Shown here in pieces: positions 29,685 to 38,662 of a stretch of 64,000 bases of DNA. A program made the translations under genes and the position numbers. The DNA is from Desmonostoc muscorum FACHB-395. GTDB taxonomy: Bacteria; Cyanobacteriota; Cyanobacteriia; Cyanobacteriales; Nostocaceae. The stretch covers positions 1 through 64,000 of the forward strand of contig NZ_JACJSF010000004.1 in NCBI RefSeq assembly GCF_014698035.1. The letters run 5' to 3'. A model generated the notes under the pieces. That model had not been told where the DNA came from and made no database searches. It worked only from the letters and a program-made list of their open reading frames with translations. Numbering within the stretch: position 1 is the first letter of the stretch; the number at the start of each line of letters is the position of its first letter.

Positions 29685-29939
29685 AGCAAATATCACTGAG
29701 ATAATTTTTAGAGTTAGTTTTTATTGGAAATACTAGCTCCTAATGTTGTGATTACTCTCAAATAAGCATTTCGGTGAGATATGAATAAAGAAAAGCCTTC
29801 TTTCCTATTTCCTATCGCCTTTCCACGCAAGTAAGTTAAAAAATCAAAGCGGATTGCTATATTATATAGACGATCGCAGAGAGGCTTCTCGGAGAGTACG
29901 GCTCACCGCAGGCTATTACAGATTATAAATTTGTTTAGG

Positions 29940-32873
29940 ATGATTGCAGTGAAGACACGCCAAGAACTTGAACTAGAAAATATAGCTCTACGTAATCAAG
30001 TACAAGTATTAGAAGAGACTTTTAGAGCTATCAGAATGGGTAAGGTAGATGCTTTAGTTGTATCTAGCGCTCAAGAAGAACGAATTTTTACTTTGCAAGA
30101 TGCTGATTATCCTTACCGTGCTTTTTTGCAAGAGATGTATGAAGGCACTGTGACGATAGACAATTGTGGAACAATTCTTTACTGTAATCATCCGTTATCG
30201 GTAATGCTCAAAAAGCCACTAGAGAAAGTAATCGGCTCTAACTTTGAGGATTACATAGCACCACAAGAAAAACAGGTATTTCAAGGATTATTTCAGCAAG
30301 CAAGACAGGTATTTTGTCGAGGAGAAGTTTACTTAATTGCTGAGGATGAGACTCAAATACCTGTTTATTTGTCTTTTAAACCATTGCAAATAGACGACAT
30401 AGCCGTTACTTGCATAATAGTAACCGACTTAACCGAGCAAAAACGTAATGCGGAAATTGTAGCAGATGAAAGACTAGCAAATTCTATTCTGGAACAAGCA
30501 GGCGAAGCAATCGTTGTATGCGATCGCAGTTGGCAAATTATTCGCGCCAATCAAGTAGCACAGAAATTGTGTGGTAATAATCCATTATTTCAACAATTTG
30601 ATTTGTCGTTTCCACTGCAATGTAGTTATTGTAATGGCTATCAAAATATAGAAAAATGTTTATTTATTGACAAATCAGCAAATTGCCAGCAAAAGCAAGA
30701 AGTATTTTCACTATCTAGCTTGCTACAAGGTCAATGTTTCCAAGGAGTAGAAGTATTATTAACCCGCCAAGATGGTAGCAAATTCAATTTATTGCTGAGT
30801 GCTACTCCATTATTAAATTTAGACAACCAAATTATTGGTAGTGTAGTGACCCTAACGAATATCACAGAGCGCAAGCAAGCAGAAGAAAGAATAGCACAGA
30901 TGATAATCCGTGAACAAGCTGCTTGTGCAGAAGCGGAAGCAAACAAAAATCGTTTATTTAATATATTAGAGAGTATTAGTGATGCTTTTGTAGCAATTGA
31001 TGCTAATTGGTGCTATACATACGTTAATCAAAAAGCAGCAGAAATTGTCGGGAAGAAAGCAAAGGATTTAATTGGTAAAAATATTTGGCAAGAATCTCCC
31101 GATTTACTTAGTCAGAATTCTTATAATGATTATTTACAAGCTTTAAATGAACAAAGTTTTCTTCAAGTAGAAAAATTTTATCCATCAAGCCAACGCTGGT
31201 TTCAAAAGCGCATTTATCCTTCTGTGGGAGGTATATCAATTTTTTTAAAAGAAATAACTAAAGAAAAACAGACTGAGATTGCTTTGCAGGAAAGTGAAGA
31301 ACGGTTAAGGTTAGCTTTAGAAGCAGCACAAATAGGAACTTGGGATTGGAATATTTTTACTAACCATCTCAAGTGGTCAAGTCGTCAAGAGCAATTATTT
31401 GGTATAACTCCAGGTACGTTTACAAGTAGCTATGAAGCTTTTCTCACCTACGTCCACCCTGAGGATAGAGAAGCAGTTCACCAAGCAGTAATGGGTGCCA
31501 AAGACAATAAATCTGAATATTATGTGGAATACAGAGTTGTTTGGTCTGATGCTAGCATTCACTGGATTGGAGCTAAAGGAGAATGTATCTATGACGATGA
31601 AGGTACAGCATTACGAATGCTTGGTACTTGTTTGGATATTACCCAACGCAAGCAAGCACAAGCAGCTTTGCAGCAAGCAAAAGCAGAATTAGAAATTAAA
31701 GTTGTAGAACGAACTGCTGAATTATCTCAAGCAAATACACACTTGCATAGATTAATCAATATTCTAACAGCAACTATTAACCAACAAACAAAAATTGAAG
31801 CTCAACTACGTGAAGCAAACCGCCGTTGGCGTAGCTTATTAGAAAATGTGCAGTTGTTAGTTATTGGACTGGATAAGACAGGGAAAGTTGAATACGTTAA
31901 TCCTTTCTTTTTAGAATTGAGTGGGTATACCCAAGAAGAAATTTTAGGTAAAGAGTGGATTGCCAATTTTATACCGCAATATCAGCAAGATAATATCCAA
32001 AAGATTTTTGTAGAAACGTTAGAGCAAGAATTGCATTCTCACTACCAGAACGAAATTATTACTAAATCTAGAGAAGAACGCGTAATTGCCTGGAACAATA
32101 CAATACTACAAGATTCACAAGGCGCAATAATAGGTACTATGAGTATTGGTGAAGATATCACCCAACGCTATGCTTTAGAAAAAATTAAGAATGAGTTTAT
32201 CTCAGTTGTTAGTCACGAATTACGTACACCCATGACTTCAATTCAAGGAGGTTTAAGCTTATTGAAAACTGGTTTGGTAAAACTTGATTCTGACAAGGGT
32301 AAACGCATCATTCAAATTGTTTCAGAAAGCTCTGAACGCTTAGTCAGGTTAGTAAATGATATTTTAGATTTAGAAAGATTGCAATCTGGAAAAATTACTT
32401 TAAATAAAAAACAAGTTAATGCTGCTGACTTATTAACAGAAGCTACAGAATTAATGCAAATAATGGCTAACAATGCAGGCATAAATCTGTTAGCCTTACC
32501 TCAAAATATTAACTTAACAGTTGACAAAGATCGGATTATTCAAGTACTAACTAATTTGCTGAGTAACGCAATTAAGTTTTCACCTCAAGGGTCTACTGTA
32601 TCAATAGCAGTAGAAGAAATTAAAGGAAAAGATGGCCAAACCTCAGATGTGTTATTGAAGGTACAAGACCAAGGTAGAGGTATTCCTGCTAACAAGTTAG
32701 AATCTATTTTTGAGCGGTTTCATCAAGTGGATGCTTCTGATTCTCGCAAGCAAGGTGGAACAGGTTTAGGTCTAGCTATTTGTCGCAATATAGTAGAACA
32801 ACACAACGGGCAAATTTGGGTTGAAAGTAAAATAGGATCAGGTAGTATTTTTTACTTAAAGCTACCTTTGTAA
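29940..32873 (+). CDS. Multi-PAS sensor histidine kinase
   Basis: A soluble kinase of about 977 residues with no membrane segment. A leading coiled coil (RQELELENIALRNQVQVLEE) precedes about five PAS domains. The second contains a cysteine-rich stretch (CSYCNGYQNIEKC, about residues 225-245) that could hold a metal or react to redox state. The fourth (ALEAAQIGTWDWN) is of the PAS_3 type. A coiled coil, HisKA (SVVSHELRTPMTS) and HATPase (NLLSNAIKF, GGTGLGLAI) follow. There is no receiver, so it needs a partner; the single-domain regulator at 28640 is a candidate. The start is ATG 29940; GTG 29949 has better spacing (8 bases) from TTAGGA and is an alternative. Confidence 0.9.
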   Translation: MIAVKTRQELELENIALRNQVQVLEETFRAIRMGKVDALVVSSAQEERIFTLQDADYPYRAFLQEMYEGTVTIDNCGTILYCNHPLSVMLKKPLEKVIGSNFEDYIAPQEKQVFQGLFQQARQVFCRGEVYLIAEDETQIPVYLSFKPLQIDDIAVTCIIVTDLTEQKRNAEIVADERLANSILEQAGEAIVVCDRSWQIIRANQVAQKLCGNNPLFQQFDLSFPLQCSYCNGYQNIEKCLFIDKSANCQQKQEVFSLSSLLQGQCFQGVEVLLTRQDGSKFNLLLSATPLLNLDNQIIGSVVTLTNITERKQAEERIAQMIIREQAACAEAEANKNRLFNILESISDAFVAIDANWCYTYVNQKAAEIVGKKAKDLIGKNIWQESPDLLSQNSYNDYLQALNEQSFLQVEKFYPSSQRWFQKRIYPSVGGISIFLKEITKEKQTEIALQESEERLRLALEAAQIGTWDWNIFTNHLKWSSRQEQLFGITPGTFTSSYEAFLTYVHPEDREAVHQAVMGAKDNKSEYYVEYRVVWSDASIHWIGAKGECIYDDEGTALRMLGTCLDITQRKQAQAALQQAKAELEIKVVERTAELSQANTHLHRLINILTATINQQTKIEAQLREANRRWRSLLENVQLLVIGLDKTGKVEYVNPFFLELSGYTQEEILGKEWIANFIPQYQQDNIQKIFVETLEQELHSHYQNEIITKSREERVIAWNNTILQDSQGAIIGTMSIGEDITQRYALEKIKNEFISVVSHELRTPMTSIQGGLSLLKTGLVKLDSDKGKRIIQIVSESSERLVRLVNDILDLERLQSGKITLNKKQVNAADLLTEATELMQIMANNAGINLLALPQNINLTVDKDRIIQVLTNLLSNAIKFSPQGSTVSIAVEEIKGKDGQTSDVLLKVQDQGRGIPANKLESIFERFHQVDASDSRKQGGTGLGLAICRNIVEQHNGQIWVESKIGSGSIFYLKLPL

Positions 32874-32893
32874 ATTAAGCATAGCTACTTACC

Positions 32894-33015
32894 TAATACT
32901 TTTCGGTTAAGGGGGAAAGGGGAAAGGGAAAGGGTTTAAATTTACCTTTACCCCAAACCCAATAAGCTTTGCCCAGACCAAAAGAGAGATTGTTGGGTTT
33001 ATCCGAAAAGTATTG
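32894..33015. mobile_element. MITE, CAATAC...TTAA-ended family, copy 4, with exact target duplication
   Basis: A 122-bp element with left end TAATACTTTTCGGTTAA and right end ATCCGAAAAGTATTG. It is flanked by the exact direct repeat GCTACTTACC (32884-32893 and 33016-33025; the match extends two further bases by chance). It inserted between the histidine kinase and ppsA, 50 bases upstream of the ppsA promoter motif. Confidence 0.75.
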
Positions 33016-33064
33016 GCTACTTACCTATATTTGCAGTATTTCTCTGTAAATTATTTAGCTATAC

Positions 33065-33097
33065 CCTCACAAGTTCCTCAAATAATCTTTCTATAAC
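33065..33097 (+). promoter_or_regulatory. Shared island promoter element, ppsA copy
   Basis: CCTCACAAGTTCCTCAA (33065-33081), a 10-base spacer, then TATAAC (33092-33097), 57 bases before the start codon. The 17-mer is identical to the hoxE copy. Confidence 0.65.
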
Positions 33098-33153
33098 CAT
33101 AAGTATGAGACGACTATAACCCTCGTGATTAGCTTGATAAAAGGAAATTTTCC

Positions 33154-35595
33154 ATGCCAGAAGCACTAGTTAATCAACAAACTAATCATCAACTTTCCCA
33201 AGACAAAGACTTGGTATTACCTTTAAGCGAAGTTGGAATTGCTGATATACCCCTAGTGGGTGGCAAAAACGCTTCTTTGGGAGAAATGATTCAACAGCTT
33301 GTACCCAAAGGCATTAAAGTTCCCACAGGATTTGCCACTACAGCTTACGCTTATCGCTACTTTATCTCTTGTGCTGGTTTGGAACCTAAATTGCAGCAAT
33401 TGTTTGCCAATTTAAATGTAGAAGATATGAACAATCTCCATTTTATTGGTCAGCAAGCACGGTCTTTAATACTGCAAACTCCATTTCCCCTAGAATTGCA
33501 ACAAGCAATTACCCAAGCTTATCAAGACCTTGAAAAACAATATGGCACAAACACAGATGTTGCAGTCCGTTCTAGTGCCACAGCAGAAGACTTACCTGAT
33601 GCTAGCTTTGCCGGACAGCAAGAAACATACCTTAATGTCCACGGGTTACAAGCTATACTAGAAGCCTGTCACAAATGCTTTGCTTCGATATATACTGATC
33701 GTGCTATTTCTTACCGTGAACTCAAAGGTTTTGACCACTTTAGTATAGCCCTCTCAGTAGGCGTACAAAAAATGGTGCGTTCTGACCTAGCAACATCTGG
33801 TGTGATGTTCTCAATTGATACTGAGACAGGTTTTCAAGATGTAGCACTGATTACTGCTGCTTATGGTTTGGGAGAAAATGTAGTACAGGGAGCGGTCAAT
33901 CCAGACGAGTACTTGGTATTTAAACCTACACTTAAGCAGGGATATCGCCCAATTTTAGAAAAACGCCTGGGTACAAAAGAAATCAAGATGGTCTACGATG
34001 TCGGCGGATCGAAATTGACCAAAAATATAAGTGTTGTTGTTAGCGATCGCTTAAAATATGCCCTTAGTGATGAAGAAATTTTACAACTAGCCCAAGCTTG
34101 CTGTCTGATTGAAGAACATTACTCAAAGGTTCGTGGTGTCTACACACCAATGGATATTGAGTGGGCCAAAGACGGGATTACCAATGAACTTTTTATCGTG
34201 CAGGCGCGTCCTGAAACAGTACAATCTCAGAAATCAAAAAATGTTCTCCGCACTTATCAATTACAACAAAAAGGTGAAGTGTTGAGTACAGGGCGGAGTG
34301 TGGGTGAAATGATTGGTCAAGGTAAAGCCAGAGTTATTCTGGATGTGCAGCAAATTGACCAGTTTCAGCCTGGAGAAGTGCTAGTCACAAATCGCACCGA
34401 TCCTGACTGGGAACCAATCATGAAACGTGCTAGTGCAATTATCACTAATCAAGGTGGGCGTACTTGCCATAGTGCAATTATTGCTAGAGAAATAGGTATT
34501 CCGGCAATAGTTGGTTGTGGTAATGCCAGCACCGTTTTGAAAACAGGACAAGAAGTTACTGTTTCTTGTGCAGAAGGCGAAACGGGCAAAGTTTACCAAG
34601 GTTTATTACCTTATGAAGTGAAAGAATTAGCATTGGAAAATTTGCCCCACACTCGTACCAAAATTATGATGAATGTGGGTAATCCAGAAGAAGCATTGAG
34701 TTATGCCGCTATCCCTAATGATGGAGTGGGATTAGCGCGGATGGAATTTATTATTGCTAATCATATTAAAACGCATCCACTGGCGTTAATTCACTTTGAT
34801 AAATTAGAAGATGAATTTGCAAAATCTCAGATTGCTGAGTTAACTGCCCAATACAAAGATAAAGCGGCATACTTTATCGATAAACTAACTCAAGGTATTG
34901 GCACGATCGCAGCTGCTTTTTATCCCAAACCTGTAATTGTGCGCCTATCAGACTTCAAGAGTAACGAATATGCTAACCTTTTGGGTGGCAAGCAGTTTGA
35001 ACCCCAAGAAGAAAACCCGATGTTGGGGTGGCGTGGTGCTTCGCGCTACTACGATGAACGCTATCGTGAAGGCTTCGCTTTAGAATGTCTAGCGATGAAA
35101 AATGTGCGCGATCGCATGGGTTTAACTAATGTAATTTTAATGGTGCCATTTTGTCGGACTCCCAAAGAAGGTCGGCGTGTGCTATCAGAGATGGCCAAGC
35201 ATGGTTTGGTGCAGGGAGAAAACAGTTTACAAGTTTATGTGATGTGCGAGTTACCTAGTAATGTGCAATTAGCAGATGAGTTTTGTGAAATCTTTGATGG
35301 TTTCTCAATTGGCTCGAATGACTTGACACAATTGACATTAGGAGTAGATAGAGATTCGGAATTAGTAGCGCATTTATTTGATGAACGGAATGAAGCGGTG
35401 AAGCTGATGATTGCCAAAGCCATAGCCACAGTTCAAAAGCACGGACGTAAAATTGGTATTTGCGGTCAAGCACCGAGCGACTATCCAGAATTTGCCCAAT
35501 TTCTGGTTCAGCAAGGTATTAATTCTATCAGTCTTAACCCTGACTCCGTATTGAAGACTCTTTTAGAAATAGCAAGTGCGGAAGAAGGTAATTGA
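33154..35595 (+). CDS. ppsA: Phosphoenolpyruvate synthase
   Basis: An 813-residue cytoplasmic enzyme that makes phosphoenolpyruvate from pyruvate and ATP, giving AMP and phosphate. The N-terminal ATP-binding domain has LVGGKNASLGEM and VAVRSSATAEDLPDASFAGQ. The phospho-histidine domain reads GGRTCHSAIIARE (His about 439). The C-terminal PEP/pyruvate barrel carries PMLGWRGASRY, MCELPSN and GSNDLTQLTLG. Length and motifs are complete. The start follows AAAAGGAAA. It has the shared island promoter motif. Beside nifJ it suggests control of the pyruvate node; here it could recycle pyruvate to sugar when fermentation stops. Confidence 0.95.
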   Translation: MPEALVNQQTNHQLSQDKDLVLPLSEVGIADIPLVGGKNASLGEMIQQLVPKGIKVPTGFATTAYAYRYFISCAGLEPKLQQLFANLNVEDMNNLHFIGQQARSLILQTPFPLELQQAITQAYQDLEKQYGTNTDVAVRSSATAEDLPDASFAGQQETYLNVHGLQAILEACHKCFASIYTDRAISYRELKGFDHFSIALSVGVQKMVRSDLATSGVMFSIDTETGFQDVALITAAYGLGENVVQGAVNPDEYLVFKPTLKQGYRPILEKRLGTKEIKMVYDVGGSKLTKNISVVVSDRLKYALSDEEILQLAQACCLIEEHYSKVRGVYTPMDIEWAKDGITNELFIVQARPETVQSQKSKNVLRTYQLQQKGEVLSTGRSVGEMIGQGKARVILDVQQIDQFQPGEVLVTNRTDPDWEPIMKRASAIITNQGGRTCHSAIIAREIGIPAIVGCGNASTVLKTGQEVTVSCAEGETGKVYQGLLPYEVKELALENLPHTRTKIMMNVGNPEEALSYAAIPNDGVGLARMEFIIANHIKTHPLALIHFDKLEDEFAKSQIAELTAQYKDKAAYFIDKLTQGIGTIAAAFYPKPVIVRLSDFKSNEYANLLGGKQFEPQEENPMLGWRGASRYYDERYREGFALECLAMKNVRDRMGLTNVILMVPFCRTPKEGRRVLSEMAKHGLVQGENSLQVYVMCELPSNVQLADEFCEIFDGFSIGSNDLTQLTLGVDRDSELVAHLFDERNEAVKLMIAKAIATVQKHGRKIGICGQAPSDYPEFAQFLVQQGINSISLNPDSVLKTLLEIASAEEGN

Positions 35596-35601
35596 AAAAG
35601 A

Positions 35602-35740
35602 GGCAGGGGAGCAGGGGGCAGGGGGAAATCCCGGATTTCTCACGATACTGTAGGCAGGGGAGTGTGGGAGGTGTGGGAGGATGGGGAAGAAATCTGACCC
35701 CGCACACTCCCCACACTTCCCACACTCCCCACCCTCAATT
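35602..35740. repeat. Purine-rich low-complexity repeat with inverted halves
   Basis: Runs of GGCAGGGGAGCAGGGGGCAGG, then GGGGAGTGTGGGAGGTGTGG and its complement CCCCACACTTCCCACACTCC. Together they form a long imperfect hairpin after ppsA. The same vocabulary recurs inside coding regions at 10641, 53351 and 60353. Confidence 0.6.
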
Positions 35741-35924
35741 CGAAGTCACGGGTGGGGACTTCCGCGACACGTTAAACTTTTAACTAATTTCAGCAGAAGT
35801 CCCACATCTCACTTTTAGGAGTGTGGGACTTCTGCTGTGTGAGTTGACGACTGTCCTCTGACCGATATTGAGCGTAGGCGAAATCAAGGAAGAGGACATG
35901 GAGGAAACGAACAAATTCTTACGT

Positions 35925-36338
35925 TTATTCTGCGGGTGATTCTTGCGCTTCAATGTATTTTCTAAGAGTTGATACGGTAACACCACCACAACTAGCAACA
36001 AAATAAGAACCGCTCCAGAACACATCTTTCCAGTAAAAACTTTCTAGGTGTTCTGCAAATTCTTGCCGGAGTTTTCTAGATGATACAGACTTCAAATTAT
36101 GTACTAATTTGCTCAATTCAACATCTGGATGATATTGAAAAAGTAAATGTACATGGTCATCTTCACCATTAAATTCTACCAGTTTACAATCCCACTTTTC
36201 TAGCAATTCTTGCATTACAGTATTTAGTTTACTTAGCATCTCGGATGTAAATGCTTTACGCCGATATTTAGTAACCAGCACTAAATGTACTTTCAGGTCG
36301 CTAATAGACCTTCCTTTTGAAACAAAATCATCTTTCAT
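35925..36338 (-). CDS. tnpA: IS200/IS605 Y1 transposase (TnpA)
   Basis: A 137-residue HUH single-strand transposase. The metal-binding motif reads DDHVHLLFQ, and the catalytic tyrosine is in TLRKYIEAQ near residue 127. Length is normal and the frame intact, so it may be active. It would cut and join single-stranded ends by recognising the terminal hairpins. The tnpB relic lies divergently, 53 bases from its start. Confidence 0.9.
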   Translation of the reverse strand: MKDDFVSKGRSISDLKVHLVLVTKYRRKAFTSEMLSKLNTVMQELLEKWDCKLVEFNGEDDHVHLLFQYHPDVELSKLVHNLKSVSSRKLRQEFAEHLESFYWKDVFWSGSYFVASCGGVTVSTLRKYIEAQESPAE

Positions 36339-36391
36339 ATTATGCCTAAGTCAGTGTATGCTAAAAAAGCAACACTTAATTGATCGAATAA

Positions 36392-37574
36392 GTGAGAATC
36401 TCTTATCAGTACCGATTAAAACCAACGAAAGAACAAGCATTGCATATTGATAAAACATTAGATATGCTGCGATGCCAGTATAATTATCAGCTTGCTCAGA
36501 GGTTTGATTGGTATGAGCAAAACAGATACCCTATAGATAGATGCTCACTTGTTCTTTGTCATATCCCAGAGTTAAAAGATAAGCCTAATCGCTTTAGTCA
36601 ACAGGCAACGCTAACCCAACTAAAAAAAGACAGACCTTGGTACAAAAGCATTCATTCTCAAGTTCTACAAGAAGTTCCTAAAAAAGTTGAATTAGCTTTT
36701 GATCGTTGGCTAAAAGGTGATAATACTGGCAATCGTAGCGGTAAACCTAGACTCAAAGGTAAAGGGCAGTATAAAACTTTTACGTATCCACAATTCAAAA
36801 AGGAGCATTTTCAAAACGATAAAATAACATTGTCAAAAATAGGTGCTGTAAAAGTAATTGTTCATCGTCAAATGCCGGAAGGGTTTGACATTAAAACTGT
36901 AGCTGTTACCAAAAAAGCTGATGGATATTATGTAACTCTGAGCTTAGAAGATAAAACTGTACCGACGGTCAAACCGGATTTTGACACTAACAATATTGTC
37001 GGAATTGATGTTGGGCTGATAGATTTTTATGTTGCCTCTGACAATACTAGAATTGCTGCACCAAAATATCTTCGCAAAGCTGAACGAAAATTAAAGTCAG
37101 AGAAGAGTATCAAGACGCAAAAAAGGCTCTAATCGTCGTAAAAAAGCTATTATAAAGTTAGGTATCCAGCATAAAAAAGTAGCGGATACCCGTAAAGATT
37201 TTCATTTCAAGGCTGCTAACAACTTACTCAAAAAGTATGATGTTATCGCAGTAGAAAAACTGAACATCAAAGGACTGGCTAAATCACGACTTGCTAAAAG
37301 TGTAAACGATGCTGGTTGGGGACAATTTATTTCGATACTGACAGTCAAAGCCGAAAACGCTGGACTGAAAGTTGTTGCTGTAAATCCAAACGGCACAAGC
37401 CAAGAATGCTCTAATTGTGGCACTAAGGTAATAAAGCCACTATCAGAAAGAACGCATAATTGCCCTAATTGCAAGGTTAGTTTGTGTAGGGATCTGAATG
37501 CAAGCCTGAATATAAAAGCGCGTGGGGCACACGCCTTAAAAGCTCAGATAATGTCTTCATTGAAGAGTCTCTGA
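36392..37574 (+). pseudogene. tnpB: TnpB RNA-guided nuclease, frameshifted
   Basis: The IS605 accessory nuclease, ancestor of Cas12. The first frame (GTG 36392 to stop 37132) covers the N-terminal part and the first RuvC aspartate (GIDVGLIDF). It ends after a one-base frame change near 37107: the +1 frame continues [20 protein letters not shown] through the RuvC glutamate ([12 protein letters not shown]), the zinc finger (CSNCGTK...CPNCK) and the last aspartate ([12 protein letters not shown]) to a stop at 37572-37574. Both parts are otherwise intact, so the mutation is recent or a sequencing error. The guide (omega/re) RNA of such genes spans the 3' end of tnpB and the right end. Confidence 0.85.
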
Positions 37575-37578
37575 GAAG

Positions 37579-37609
37579 CTCGCGCTTACCTGTACTCAGG
37601 AAGCGCGAG
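37579..37609 (+). other. Right-end hairpin of the IS element
   Basis: CTCGCGCTT and AAGCGCGAG pair over 9 bp with a 13-base loop, five bases after the tnpB stop. It is expected to be the right-end recognition hairpin and the 3' part of the guide RNA scaffold. The guide would then be the flanking sequence beyond the tip, at the end of the neighbouring dehydrogenase gene. Confidence 0.55.
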
Positions 37610-37613
37610 TATG

Positions 37614-38645
37614 TCACCCGAAGTAATAGGAAGTGTCGTGAATTGTTGCCCATTCAGGTTTATAAGTGGCAAGAGAGCGCATATATTGGGCACGTTCAAA
37701 AGCGCTGGGATTTGGACAATGCTTTTGACTCATACTCCCCTGCATTTGTTCGACTGATTCATATTCATGTTTTTGCATCCATTCGCGCATTTCCTGCTCG
37801 ATGACTCTAATGTGGTTGATCCCATTTCGTAACAGTGCCGAGCAAAGCATCGTAATCTTGGCACCAGCCATGAGCATTTTTAACGCATCATCACCCCTCT
37901 GAATACCACTTGTTGCTGCCAAATCAGCATGAATACGACCATAGAGAATGGCAATCCATCGCAGAGGTAATCGCATTGATTGCGGTGTACTTAACAGTAC
38001 ATTGGGTTCAACATCAAGGAGATTGAGATTAATATCCGGCTGGTAAAAGCGGTTAAATAGTACTAAAGCATCAGCACCCACCTCATCCAAACGTTTTGCC
38101 ATATTTGCCATATTGGTGAAGTACGGGCTGAGTTTGACTGCTACGGGGATAGTTACTGCTGCTTTGACTGCACAAAGAATATCAATATAGGTTTGCTCAA
38201 TTTCATTGCTTGTTAGTTCCATATCAGTAGGGACATAATAAATATTCAATTCCAGCGCGTCTGCTCCCGCTTGCTGAATTTGTTTGGCATAGTTTGTCCA
38301 CCCACCAACAGATGAGCCATTGAGACTGGCAATAATTGGAATGCTCACCTTCTGCTTGGCTTTGTGGATATGCTCTAAATAAGTTTCTGGGCCTACCCGA
38401 AAGTTAGCTGAGTTAGGGAAGTAACTTAAGGCTTCAGAAAAACTTTCAGTTCCTTGAGTGAGGTGATGGTGGAGTTCATCACGTTCTAAGCGCAACTGTT
38501 CTTCAAATAATGAATGCATCACCACTGCGGCTGCACCTGCATCTTCCATGCGTTGGATGTTGTCAATATCCTCTGATAGAGGGGATGCAGAGGGAACAAA
38601 AGGCGATCGCAATTTCATTCCCATATAAGTTGTAGTTAAATCCAT
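37614..38645 (-). CDS. Dihydroorotate-dehydrogenase-like flavoprotein
   Basis: A 343-residue FMN barrel enzyme related to class 1 dihydroorotate dehydrogenase and dihydropyrimidine dehydrogenase. Visible blocks: RSPFVPSASPLSEDIDNI, IPIIASLNGSSVGGW, ADALELNIYY, IPVAVKLSPYFTNM and SGIQRGDDALKMLMAGA. It follows nifJ by 17 bases, and ACAGGAG precedes the ATG at 38645, so the pair is an operon. This pairing suggests a redox role beside pyruvate oxidation rather than pyrimidine synthesis; that is inference. The IS605-type element ends right at its stop codon, so the last residues may have changed. Confidence 0.85.
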   Translation of the reverse strand: MDLTTTYMGMKLRSPFVPSASPLSEDIDNIQRMEDAGAAAVVMHSLFEEQLRLERDELHHHLTQGTESFSEALSYFPNSANFRVGPETYLEHIHKAKQKVSIPIIASLNGSSVGGWTNYAKQIQQAGADALELNIYYVPTDMELTSNEIEQTYIDILCAVKAAVTIPVAVKLSPYFTNMANMAKRLDEVGADALVLFNRFYQPDINLNLLDVEPNVLLSTPQSMRLPLRWIAILYGRIHADLAATSGIQRGDDALKMLMAGAKITMLCSALLRNGINHIRVIEQEMREWMQKHEYESVEQMQGSMSQKHCPNPSAFERAQYMRSLATYKPEWATIHDTSYYFG

Positions 38646-38662
38646 TATGATGACTCCTGTTT

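Larger units (their letters stand above)
35792..37609. mobile_element. IS200/IS605-type element with divergent tnpA and tnpB
   Basis: The element contains a Y1 transposase gene (minus) and a tnpB relic (plus). Each end has a hairpin, as expected for this family, which moves as single-stranded DNA and has no target duplication. The left end has a perfect 15-bp stem, AGCAGAAGTCCCACA with TGTGGGACTTCTGCT (35792-35836). The right end has CTCGCGCTT with AAGCGCGAG (37579-37609). Exact tips are not fixed by the sequence alone. The right end abuts the stop codon of the dehydrogenase gene at 37614. Confidence 0.7.

Noticed and set aside
35792-35836. Perfect 15-bp hairpin as a ppsA terminator
   Set aside because: No T-run follows, it is 200 bases from the stop, and it fits better as the left-end hairpin of the IS605-type element.
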